From the NCBI GenBank assembly GCA_028554755.1, contig JAPTOF010000001.1:34987501-35051500 (forward strand): a stretch of DNA of 64,000 nucleotides, written 5' to 3'. The stretch is from Cordia subcordata. Taxonomy: Eukaryota > Streptophyta > Magnoliopsida > Boraginales > Cordiaceae. Under the pieces are notes generated by a model that had not been told where the DNA came from, made no database searches, and worked only from the letters and a program-made list of their open reading frames with translations. This document shows positions 39,175 to 52,200 of this stretch, one piece after another. The translations under genes and the position numbers were made by a program. How positions within the stretch are numbered: position 1 is the first letter of the stretch; the number at the start of each line of letters is the position of its first letter.

Positions 39175-40269
39175 TTGATGGTTTCTGCAGCGATAAAGCA
39201 GGCGTTTACATGTCACTTGTCTCATTTCATGGTCAGATAACCAAATATCCAAACAATTAACATACATGACAGTTTAACATTAGCGCGAACTAAACAATTT
39301 GACAAGAATAATAAGCCAAGAGTATACAAAGCGTCTTCAAACTCAAGAATCAGCAAACTTCAATATATACAGCACATGAAAAAGCTGTAATCTGCCTAAA
39401 TAGGACAACCGTATTAGGGGGTGTGTAAGCTCCACATAAGACCACGCGAGCACCCGACATTTGGTAAAGCCAAACCGAAGTGCTTCCTTCGGGAAAATTT
39501 ACCATCCAACCCAAACAAATGTGAATTTCAGAAGTCTGTAAAGAAGCTATAGCCAGAGGAAGACAATTCCCCCCAGTGGTGGCCTTACTACCAAATCAAG
39601 GGTGCAAAATCCATCTTATTGTTAACATTCCAATAAAGATATGTGTGTCAATGACCAAGTTTTCAAGTACACTGTAACAAGCATCTACAACAAGACAATT
39701 GACTTACAAAGCTGAAGTATACGTTACATGCCTAGACTTCTAAAATGCATATCCTCAGTACTCTTTTTCTATTACCTGTGCAAGTCCACTCGATGTTAAA
39801 ATGGGGACTCGGGCAAATACAAAATAGAAGACAATGTACCTGGGTAGTCATGATTCATGCAAAACAACAAATTTACAGTGCTTGCATTACTAATTGTTGG
39901 AAGAGCTCCAATCCTGTTAGTGCCGGGGCGACCACTTGCAGATGCTCTGAAAGAAACCAACCTTCGGATATGCTCGGTCATCTAAGCTGATGTGTTTCTG
40001 ATTCCACAGTATGTGGTACTCGTCTTGTGCAATAAAACCCGTCTACTTATCAAACTGGACAAAGGCTGTGTTTAGAACTAGCCACCTAGCACTCTTGAGG
40101 AGATCATCTGCTGATACTTTACTCGGGCAAGCAGCAACCAATGTAGATTGTATGGGTAAAATGCTTTATCTGTTGAAGAATTAATGCACATATTCTACAG
40201 TACAGGCAAATACTAACAAATCACCCAGCATCTATGAGAAATCTAATGATTGCTTCAGATAAAGGACTC

Positions 40270-43200
40270 TCAGGAGGCATTGACAACCTCCTGCTGCTTT
40301 GGCATCACAACAGCCAATTGCAGCTTACCTAGTTGGCATAGTTTAACAGGGTTCCTGTATATGGTGACTCTTGCCATATTGTTACCTGATAAAACAACAA
40401 AAGCAATGCTAAAAGATTCACCTTTCTCAACAGCAAATTGCCATTCCCTTGCTGATATAATAAACCAGTCTTTTCTCGCAGATTTGGTTGTTTTAACTTC
40501 GATATATTTTCGGCTCCTCTCATCATCTCCCACAATTAAGTCATATGGCAACCCTGTCTCCATAGCTTCATTGACCCATCGGACAGATGTTTCCCTAACT
40601 CTGCTGAAAAAGTACTGGTAAGCTACATACTCTCCCATTCTTCCAGTTAACATTGCCTGTTGCATGTTTGGCGTACCAAAAGAAAGTTGCTCTCTGTCAC
40701 TAAAATTAGCCAGAACAGAATTCGAGCCATCAGGTGCAGTGGCAAGATCAACAGGGTCAAATGCGAAGTTCATATGAGAAGTGGCCTCACCGGTTCCAAA
40801 TTGAGATTGAATTTCCATAGATTTAGAATCCTCTACAATTACAACAGGCATACTTGTTACCTGATCGCTTGCCAAGGTCCCTCCCACTCCGGTCAAAATT
40901 GGATCAGAAGAATGTGTTTGAGCACTTTTCTTTTCCACATCATCTCCATTTTCTATTTGCAAATTGTTAGTTGCTTGTGTCTTGAATCCATTTTCTTGGT
41001 CAGAACAAAAACCAGGAGCTGTCCTCCAATTCGTGGGTGGCCAGTAAGAGTTCACATCAGCTCTCCTTTTAGATTTCAAATGCTCTGCTTCATCAGAGCC
41101 AGGAGAAACACAAGTCGTAACTAGTATCTTGTTATTTGCACTTGCCACAGAGAGAGATGACAGGGACCAGATGAGTTCTCCTTCAGGAATCTTTGGCACC
41201 TTTTGGCTGTTCAATATGAAAAACTCTGTCTGCTCCTCCGTCGAACCTGATTCTACCATGGTAGTGATCATGTGAAGAAAATTTGCAAAATGTAATTTAG
41301 GTCCCTCAAAAAATAGACGAGAAAGCTCCAAGAATATCGAATGAGAATCTGATTCTTGAGTGGTGTACAAGATATTACCCTGCAAAAGTGAACAACAACG
41401 GAAGAAAAGGAGAAACCATCAAAAACAGTATTCACACACAAAACTCGTGCTGTCTACATCAATGTTCGGCCAAAACAAACCACCTTCATATAGCAACTAT
41501 CCTAGTGCGTAGAATTGTTGAAGAACAAAGAAAGTGCAAAAGAGCATTCAAAATGCATAAGCAACAATAGATGTTTTAGCTAATTATCCAAAAATATTTT
41601 ATTAAAAATAACTTTTAAGACACTGTCCACAATTATGAGCAACACAAGAACATTTTTCTGTGTTATCTCTCTTCTACACAATCAGCGTTGATGTGAAGAT
41701 AAGTACCAAAAGTGACAAGCAGTAATTACCTCTAGAAGACTATTACACTTGTATCGTTTTTTGGAAGCAATCTCAGCTTTCTTTATAACATTCTTGTAGA
41801 ATAACCTTTCAACAACAATGATCCGCAAATCTTTCAGGCTTTCAAAACCAGATTGCTTAATCTGGAAGTATTGATGTGGATGTAGACTATATATATATCG
41901 TTGAGCATAAGGAAGAGCCCAGTTCACCAGTGAAGCTTTGAAGTTACTATCTGTTGGACCATAATATATTGCTTCACGGGTAACAACCTGCAAGAAAGCA
42001 ATTAGAGGTAAAAGAATGTGAAATTACTTCTTGTCCTGCATAATTGATTGCCCCAATCCATTCAAGCAAAAAGACTGTATCATGGATTAGATCCAGCTCC
42101 CATACTCAAACAAAAATACTTTATCATGGATTAGATCCACCTTCCCATACCAACCAAGGTTGTGGTAAAATCCTTACCTAAAGATAATGCATAATGAGGC
42201 AAGATCACATGCACTGATTGCACAGTTCTAATCTATTATTTGCTTTTCCTGAGACATTCAAAATCTCAGAATAATAGATGTATCCCTTAGTAATAAGAGA
42301 ATATATGAATAAATTCATGTAATCCATGTTTACTTCGATACTCACTTTCTCCTCTTGTACACAACTTTCTCTAACTAGATTATTTTATGCATTACATTTT
42401 CTTTTTCCTCCAAAAGTATTACCGACAGACCTGGCATGATTTTTATATTAAAAAATGGGAACACTGCACAAATCATTAAGTTCTCTAATGATACTCCTTT
42501 TGGACTCCATCAACTTCAGCCCAAGGATGTAGTACAGTTATACTAATTCCTGGGTATTGAAGTGGCACAATCAAAACAGTAAATGTTCATTTCTCAGCAG
42601 AAGAATGCTCTAGATACTTTGAGGCAAGGCTACTAGGTGCACAACGTTGTGACTGTCCTATGGATGCAAAAGTTAAGCTTTTGCGTCGTAAGGAGAAGTT
42701 GATGCTAGGTCCAGGGAAACTTAATTAGCTTGCGGTGACTTACCAGATATCTTACTTGCAATTAGTGTAGTCAGTCAGCCGTGAATTCTCCACCAGCAAG
42801 AAATTGGGAGGCAGTTATTTGGATTCTCTGGTTTATTAAAAGTTCACTAGGTAAAGTGTTATTTTAATGTGATCAATGACACGTGAACATCACTGGGTAA
42901 CCAGATGTAAGTGCTCCTTGGGACATCTGAGCTCTATAAGTCCACACACAATTGCACAAAAAGATTTAGGAATATATATACAGATTAGCCATTCAACTTG
43001 CAATACCCAGAACGAAACCAACCATACCAACCATTAGAGCTCAAACAACACAGATTTATCATTCCTGTCCAGCATATACAGATTCATGCTCAAAATGACG
43101 TGGTGCGAGGTGGGGAGAGAAAGAGAGCGAGAGAGAGAGAGACTCATGCTCAAAATGAGGTGGTTCGAGGTGGGGGGAGGGAGGGGGGGGAGAGAGAGAT

Positions 43201-46200
43201 TACCTGTGATAGGGCATGCATTCCTAATCTTTGCACGAGGATCGGGAATTTTGCATTTAACATCTCTTTTTCTTCATTGTTAAGTTCCCCAAAATATAGA
43301 AAGTCAATATTGTCTTGATGCTTAAACTCCTTTCTTAAATCTTCATCATCAGACCAGCAAACGAGGCCATAACACGAATTCAGAGAAACCCATTTATCTT
43401 GTGCCGTGGGAAGCACTGTAAATTCCTTTTTCATGAGATTTTCTTTTAAGAAATGAACATCTTCAGAGGCCAGTAATCCCGACTTCAATCCATCGCTCCA
43501 CCTCAGAAAAATCTGAAACACCTAAAATAGAAAGTGATGATCAATGACAGTGTCAAATCCATATCCATCGCTCAGACACCAATGAGATTTGGTCGCAGTA
43601 AGGTTACTTACTGTTTTAGCTGCCTGTGAAGGTAAAGCAACTGCTGATAACTGTAGTAGAACCTGAAGGTAGCTGCGGAAAGGAGGGATCTTGTCTACTC
43701 CACATTCATTTACGAAGAAGTCATGGAGGGTAGGATAAACATGGGATAATGTTTTATTTGAGGGATGCTGAGTTGTGTCTTGGGCAGATTCAGGAAGGAC
43801 TACCTTCATAAAATCCATCAAACCCGTCGAATCATGCCAACAGACTTCTTCAGGAGACAAAAGCGCACCAGGTACAACCTTCTCATGTGAGGTACCAGAT
43901 ACATATGGAACAAATATGAAAGGTCCAGCTTGTAATTCTTCCATAACTTTCTCCTTTGAAGTAGCCATCCCACTCCAAATCAAATTGTAGAATTTGGACA
44001 TTTGTGATATGCTGATGGACAAAATCGGAGTCATTTCTATGAGTTTTGTTTCTGAAAACTTGCACACAGAATTGAGAAATAGAAAATGCAAAAGTTGTTG
44101 GTTTATCTATTGTATAACATTATCATTTCTAGTCTTCTGCATAGATTGGGATGTCATCCTAAAGAAATACATTGCATACAAAAGTGTGAGAATGGAGCAA
44201 GGATAAGAAGACAAGGTGCAACCTGCAGCATTAATATACAAAAACTAACATAACCAATCCCCACCACCCCCATCCTCCACCCAAAATGTACACACACCCA
44301 AAGAAACGACCTCAAAAAAGAAAACACTAACACATAAAAAAATACAATTGCAGTTGATGAAGAAAAACTCAACCCAATGATTAAAAAGATCCAAAATAAG
44401 GGTAGCTGACTTCTAATGAGTTACCACTTCATCTACAAGCTTAAGCTTGTAGAGAGGATATTGGCTTATTTATTTATTCCAAAAGATCTAGAATATGGGG
44501 AGGTATAATTTGTTTAGAGTCTTGCACGTGAACAATTTTAATATTTTTAAATGGTGGTTGTGAGTTTCGAACCTGAAACCATTTGGTTTCTAGGCTCGGA
44601 TACCATATTGAGTTGCCACCTCGTCTAAAAACTTAAACTTTTAGAGAGGATATTGGCTTATTTATTTATTGTGCTTAACAACTTCATAATCACTGAACTA
44701 ACACTGAAATAGGAAAACTATGATAAATCACCTGTGCAGGTAAAAATTAAATAAATAAATAAAGAAAGAGAAACGAAACCCGTCACTTCAACTCCTTCAA
44801 GAAAAAGTGTAAAATTGTATCTTCTCAATGTAGACACCCGAGCAACATGAAGATTGATGGTTCTTTTATACAAATCCTTTTGCCATCCAAGAAGAGCCCA
44901 TCATCTTAAATACAGAACACCTTTATGCATAATGACAAGCTGTAATACTTCTCAGCTAATTTTACCAGTATTAAGAGATCTTAAATACACCACACCTTTA
45001 TGCATAATGACAAGCTGTAATACTTCGCAGCTAATTTTACCAATATTAAGAGATTAAATCTATCTCATCACATATAATGACTTTTTCCCAAAGAGAGGAG
45101 GATTTGATAATAATGGGAACGAATGATGATTAAAACAAGTACCTAGCCTTGAAAGTTGTTTGAGATTTTCTCCGAACTTTAAGAGCAGATAAGATGTCAT
45201 CAAGTGCAACTTCAGTTTTTAAACCAATGTCTTTCAGCAACTTCTCACTTCTTACCTGTAAATAAAACGTAGAAAGTTATCAAAGATACACTAGTCAAAA
45301 AGAACAATTTGGGGAAAGTAAAAACCATTTACATGGAAAATAACTTAGAAATTAATATCACAAGTGAATATCATCTCATGATATATAGAACTTTATCATC
45401 AATGAAACTCCATGATGAACAAGCGGGTTGACCAAATCAAGAGAACAGGATCGGAAAGAAAGGAAAGGGAAAGGGGGAAAAGACACATTACTAGGTTACA
45501 CACCAACATAATGATTGAAGGACAAATACACTGCTACAAAGATAACTAACCTTTGGCACAGCGTAAGGAGCAATTTCACCTAGAATTGAGCGCACTTCTA
45601 CACAATCATAGAATAAATCTTTTGGATAGTGAAGTTCATCATCCATACTTGACACCATCCACTGGAACTCATTGAGGATTCTTACAACTGATGACTTAAA
45701 TAGTTTGCTTTCTCCAGTTGAAGCAATATTGCAACAACCAGTAACCTTATTACTGAACAAATCATCCCATAGCATATCAAGAATCTCCAAAAGATATTTG
45801 CACTTCTCTTGGTCAGATCCAGAGGATAGTTGCAATAGCAAATAAAGCAACTCTTCAGATTCCCAATCTTTGGCAATTGAGTCCATGAATATCAGGCATT
45901 GATCCGATGTTAAATACTTAAGAATATCATGTGGCATATCAGCTATATTCTTCTCAATCTGAACTATTTGCACAAAATCAGTGACACCTAGCTCTTGTAG
46001 GAAAGTCCTCCACTTAAATACTCCATCAGATAATGATTTGGTCAGTGGATGGTTCAAGTAGGTTATGTCAGCCTCATGCCACATCATATCTGTGCCATTA
46101 GTTAACTTGTTTATGTCAATAGGATTACCAAATTCTTTGCTGAAATGGATTGGAATCTCAATAGGTCGTTTGTGCCCATGATTTGTCAATACTAAAGCAT

Positions 46201-49200
46201 TTCTCCGTAATTCTGAGATAATAGACTCCCTTTCTAAACCACAGTTGGAACAACTTGCATAGAGGTGGAACATTGAGAAAGCAAGGTACTCTGTCATCAA
46301 ATCCTCATCTCCCGGTTTAGTTCTGTCATCTGAAATAGCTGGCAGGATGTGTGCCTTCATAATGTCATGTGCAGATAACCGTTGAACTCCAACTCTCAAA
46401 AGCATTTTAGTAACACTTTCAGTTATAGATGTGTGAAAGCATGAGGTATCAACGGTAGCAGCTGCAGAAAAAAGGGCAGGACTCACAGTTCGAAGTTGAG
46501 AGTACAATTTGGGGAAAGCTTCTGAACCATACTCATCACTGACCCCAGAGTTCAAGGCATCAGAACGCAACCAAATCATACCTTCATCCAGTGAGCCATA
46601 TTTACCATCTGAAAGAGGAATAAAAGGAAGTTTCGCAAGGTTATTTGTGATATCTGATTCAATCCCACTATTTAGGGTCATTACATAAAAGGCACTCAAC
46701 CAAGCAGATAACCAACTGAGCCCCATGGACTGTAGACCATTTTCTGAATGACTCAATGAACCTATGATCTCAATCAAGATTTTGGGTCCATACTCCTCAA
46801 CTCCTAGAGCCTTGGCTAATGAGTCTGATAGAACAATATCCTTGTTCAAGAAACCAAGGCCAAGGTGTTCACGAAGCAAGCTATCAGGTAAAAGCGCACG
46901 AGCTTGTTCAGTCCAATTTCTTATAACTTTACAGGGAGGAACCCATTCATCCTTATCGCCTTCCAGAAGCAGGCAGTTTGACATACGTAATTTAGAAATG
47001 ATCATCCGGGGTAGACTAGAAAAGAAGCCGTATAACTCCCCTACTAGCGGAACAAAGCTCATAAAAGCTGCAACAGCCTTTCCTGGACATTCCCTGAAAG
47101 AGGGAAGATTACAAAATGATGTCTCAGAACTAACAAACAAACCAGGAAATTCTGACAATAGCCACTGGTTCCATGCACTGTCTGCATCGACCTCCTCTCG
47201 AGATGAAGGTAGAACAAAATCACCTTGGATGATGAACTTCAGACCATAGGTTCTTAAAGGCAGAAAAGCAAAAACAGGCTGTTGATTTAACTGCGGTATA
47301 TATTCTCCTTCACCTATCTCCTGCAATGTGAAGGCTATAGAAATTTCCGTTGTTTGTACATCAGGACGGATAATAGTTGCCCCCAATTTCTGAGAAACAA
47401 CAAGCCAATTCATGCTTTCATCGCCATGGAAGACCTTCACAAGTCCATCTCCCACATCTTCTTTCTTCATGATAACATGTGTATCACTGAGCATGTTCCG
47501 AAACGTGATAGATTTAAGACGGTGTAAAAAAAGAAGCAGAGATGGATGAAGATCTGAAAACATAGATATTATGTTATTCATGGCAAAGCTTCCCGACAGG
47601 TTTGGACTAAAGGGAAGCACAATGCATGTGTTCCAACAGTTTCTGTCCACTTGATTAGCATCCATAGAAACCAATCTGCCATACAAGTCAACATCACATG
47701 GAGGAATAAGAGTTGGTAAAACGAAACCAATCTGGCCTTCAGTTATATCAAACTTGATGTGAAACCCATTGGAATGAATTTCAGGAGCATTAGTAATCTG
47801 TAGAAAGAAAACAATTTAGTTCGAGAGAGATTCACAAATTCTTGACAACCACATGATGTGGCAGCACAACACATCATCTCAGAAATTAATTTTCTTCTAA
47901 CAATTTATATCATATTGTCAGTCAAGATGCAATAACCTAGATTGTGACTGCAATCTCAGACATGATGTAGTACACATGCTTACAATGTCATGGAGTTAGT
48001 GAAATCATAATTCTTACATGAAATCACATCTCTAATTTAAGTTACAAGATGTGCAACAAGGCAAGTAATTCTCATAAAGTAATTAGTCAACCACAGAAAT
48101 ATTACTTTGCATATATGATATTACATATTGAAAGAAAGCAAGAAGAAGGGGAACAAGAAGAGGAAAGTCCAATAATGCTTTACTTTCAGTTACTACCCAA
48201 GTCAATCAGTAAGTCCATAAAAAATTCAGCTTAACTACAATTAAGCACAAGACGTGATCTTGCAAATCTAAGACTATACCATCAAGGCTTAAGATTTTCT
48301 TCCGACAGTTTAGACAATTTAAAGCAATAAAATTCATCTGGCATCAGCCACGGCGGCCACAGGGAGGACACAGAAGTATCCAAAGTAACACCAGCCAGTT
48401 AATTCTCAATAGCATTCAACTATTGGTTACATGATCTATCATATTTATAAGCATGTACCACCTGAACCTATGCTATTACCTGCAAGGATCTAAAAGTAGT
48501 GCACAATCCAACTTAGGTTCTATTTGGCCTAGTTGTGAGATTTTAGCTATTGAGTTGTAAAGCTTTTAGCAATAGAACTTTGTGTAAAAGTGTTGTTGAA
48601 TAAAAGCTGTTGATTGTTTGACCTTGTATTTTATTGGTGGAACTTTTAATTGTTTTGAGGGGCAATATTGGACTTTCAAAAATATGGAGTAATATTTTTG
48701 AGAAAAAAATGATAAAAAAACAATTTCTGACATGATGTTAAAAAAGTTTTTCAAAAGCCTTTCCTAAAAAGCTCCAAATGGGCCAAATAGGTCAAGCTCA
48801 GCTTTTGAACTCACAGAAAGTACTTTTAAGTGTCTAAAAGCTGGGCCAAACAACATCTTAATCATCTTCCATTACAACCTTTCACCAATTCTTCTATTTA
48901 CCACGCATTAAAGTAATGCTCTATAAGCAGAATGTTTCGATTGCTAATTTAATGCTCTAGGAGCAGAAAGTTTTGATTGCTCATCTTTCTCTACTACTAC
49001 TACTGACACAGTTGCATCAGAACTAACAATATACATTCCTTAAGGTGACGTTACACAGTGGTCCCATTCAAATAGATTTTGACACCCCAATATTCACGCT
49101 TTAAGTTTGGAGAAATAAGATAACAGAAAAGCACTTAAAAATCATTATAGTGTTTTATCATATTTCATTCTGTTTCCTATCTGACCTCCCCCCGGCACCA

Positions 49201-52200
49201 AATTCTACTTTCAGGAACCAAAATATAGACTGTTTTTCTTCTTTTTGTGCGGTGGGGGCGGGGGGATAAAAGGTGAATAACAGTACCCGGAATACTGATT
49301 TGAAACCAATGCCTTTCTTCCCAATATATCCACCACTATGTCCTTTCTTTGTTGAATTTCCAACATCACAAAGTGCCCTGATGTTCTCTGCAGAAAATCC
49401 TTGCTCATTATTTAATATGATAATGCCTTTCTCCTGAAGGATGAATGTTAATGTAGGCTCCACATTTTCTGGATAAACATTATCATCGGCATTTTGAACC
49501 TGTGGTAATTTTCAGAAAGAAAGATGTTAGCATGTGTTTTTTACACATTCATTATCTTGGCTAGTGTAGGTCACGTAGAGATACTATGTAAACTAATGGC
49601 AACAATTTGCTGGATGATGGTTACTCAAATGGCCTTTGGTCACAGAAATGGACTTACAGGAGTCCAGCGAAGAACTGAGTAACTGGGGAAGAGCATAACC
49701 AAGTAATAGAATAAGTGCAGAGCAAGTTACAGGGAAATGCTCCAACCATATATCTATTGGAAAAGACAAATGCATCTCCTACAATATGATTTCACCAAAA
49801 GAGTTCCATTCACTCATTTGCACAAGAAGGGATGGAATGACTTGCTTTGAGATAAAAATCATAGTGCTTATTTCAACTTAAATATGAGGTTGAACAATTC
49901 AAGCTGCAGTCGTGCAGAGCAATTACATAAACTATGAACAATCTTCTCAATGCGTTCCAGAAAGAACAAAATAACATGGGAAATGCTTCAACCCATATTT
50001 TATGGGAACAATGCAACTTGTACAATGAAACTGTGTAAAAGAATTCAAAACCACTTGTCTACAGAAAAAGGAACTCAATGACTTTCTTCCTATGAGATAT
50101 TATAGTAAAGAATGAGATCCACTAATTGAAGAGGCAGTTAAAAATAAAATTAAAAAAAAATTTGAAGATGCAGTCGATTATTATATATCACCTACACAGG
50201 ATCGAATCTTTTCCGTTCAAGATCGTGAGGTGTGGATTATCAGAACTTTATTGAATATAAAGCTTTTGTTTGCATAATATATTTACAATAATGTTGCTTC
50301 TTCTCTAGCAAATGCAAATAATTGATTGTCTTGAACCAATTTAAGCTCAAGACCAAGAGTTTTAACCTGTTTTTGGCATGCAAATAAACTTTTTTGGCCA
50401 ATTAGATCAAGTACCCAAGCTGCGCTCAGCTATTTGTACAACTGAAATGAATCAATTACAAGTTCTTATCCGAAAACACAAATGATCTACAGTGGTGACT
50501 GCACTGAGCAGGTCAAGCATCTGAAATGTGATTAACAAAAGTAGAGCTATTTAGGTAAAAAAATGCAGTATGCCGGTGAAAGGTTATAGGAAATTAAGAC
50601 AGTAACATCCACAGAAAGTTGTAGCTATTTTTAGTGGCAAATATTCATCCCAACATCAAATTTTCTCACATATGGATATCTGCAAAATTTCAAACAACTA
50701 AAGATGCTGACACGCTGAGATTAAGTTGCACGTGCAGATGAAGGCAATATTCTGTCGTGTGAAAGAAGATTTCTTGTACCTACATAAAAGCAATGAGTAA
50801 ACCAAATGAAAACTCACAGAAAAAAGAGAGCCCCTACCAGCTCCAAAAGAAAATGTGAATCTTGAGAATACAACTCCTGTGAAAGACAGTGGAGTGCTCT
50901 GCCTAAGCGAGCATGTTGCTTTCTCAACATTCTACTCTCTGTATCGGAAATACTTGGATCAAGACCAAATTCTTCCCGTTGAATATTTTCAATAACTCTG
51001 ACTGGGTCACCATACTTATCAAGTGCAGAAGAATGACTTCTATGATCATCATCAGCAAAAGCATGTTTAGAAACTTCAGGAACATAATCTATGTCACTGG
51101 CTTTGCAATTTTTATCATCCTGATTGGCCTCAATAGAGACCATCATCTTACTGTCAGAAAGTTGCTTGTCTAACCAACCAGACACAAACTTTGAGCCTGT
51201 GTTTAACTCAAAGCCAGAAGTGATTAAGCATGAAGACTTTGAAGATATTAATGACTTAGCCTCCTCTGACGAACAGAACTGTTTGTAATCATTTATCCAT
51301 TCTACAACACCAAGACGCATCCCTACTTCATGAAGTATGAAACGTTGCTCAATTTGCTTACATTCAATTAAGATGGCTGAGGGAGCATCTCTGACAAAAG
51401 ATTGCAATGCTGCGAGCAATACATCCGCTGCAAAGCTGCAGAACTCAATTGGCAGATTACTCAAACAATCAAGTATAAATCTTGCCACAACAGGCACCAC
51501 TTTGTTCAATCTGCTCCAGTTCCTGTATAACTCAGTACTCGTATTAGTAAATGGGCCTTCATTAAAGACATGTTGCCCTAACAATGGATTTCCTTGCATG
51601 GGGCAGTTGTCATCTTCCTTCATCTCAATTTCCATAGAATTCTTAATGAACACTTCGAAAGCTCTCTGTATGTGGCACTTTAGAAGAGATTTTGGGACAT
51701 TCTTTTCACCTCCATAAACTGCAAACAAAGACAAGAGCTGCACTGCAGTCTCAAAAGAGGATCCTTGAAGAAGAACTTCTAAGAATGAATCCATGGTAGC
51801 CGAACGATCAATTCGGATAACTTTCCCACTCCTTGCAACCAAACATAATAACTCTTTAACATTGACCTCATTCAACAACCACTCCACAAGAGGACCAAGA
51901 GAAGGAGCAAATATAAGGTCCCAATGTGACCACAACTCTAAATCTGTCAACATTGGAGCCCTGAGTAAGACTTCAGTCGCTTCTTTAGCTGTAAGTGTAT
52001 CATGAATTCCTGTTTTATGACCTACGTCAATCATTTCAGATGTGCTATATTCATTTTGAGTGGCTAAGCCCCCAGCATTTGGCATTTTCAACAACGTAGC
52101 AGAAAACAAGATAGAGTTATAAGTTGCTTTGCATTCGCCTATCATACGATGATAATCAACCTGAGAATCATTGTCTACTATCTTAAAACTGATTAAAGGG

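Larger units (their letters stand above)
38268..40269. other. Convergent 3' flank between ceramidase and NOV
   Basis: It holds the ceramidase 3' UTR (to about 38.5 kb), an (AT)n array, a short MITE and the presumed NOV 3' UTR. The 81-codon plus frame at 39,745 is antisense low-evidence sequence and is not called. Confidence 0.5.

Noticed and set aside
45491..47686. 731-codon frame as an independent gene
   Set aside because: It is NOV exon 8 (47797-45551) read past the donor; frame and splice sites join its neighbours.
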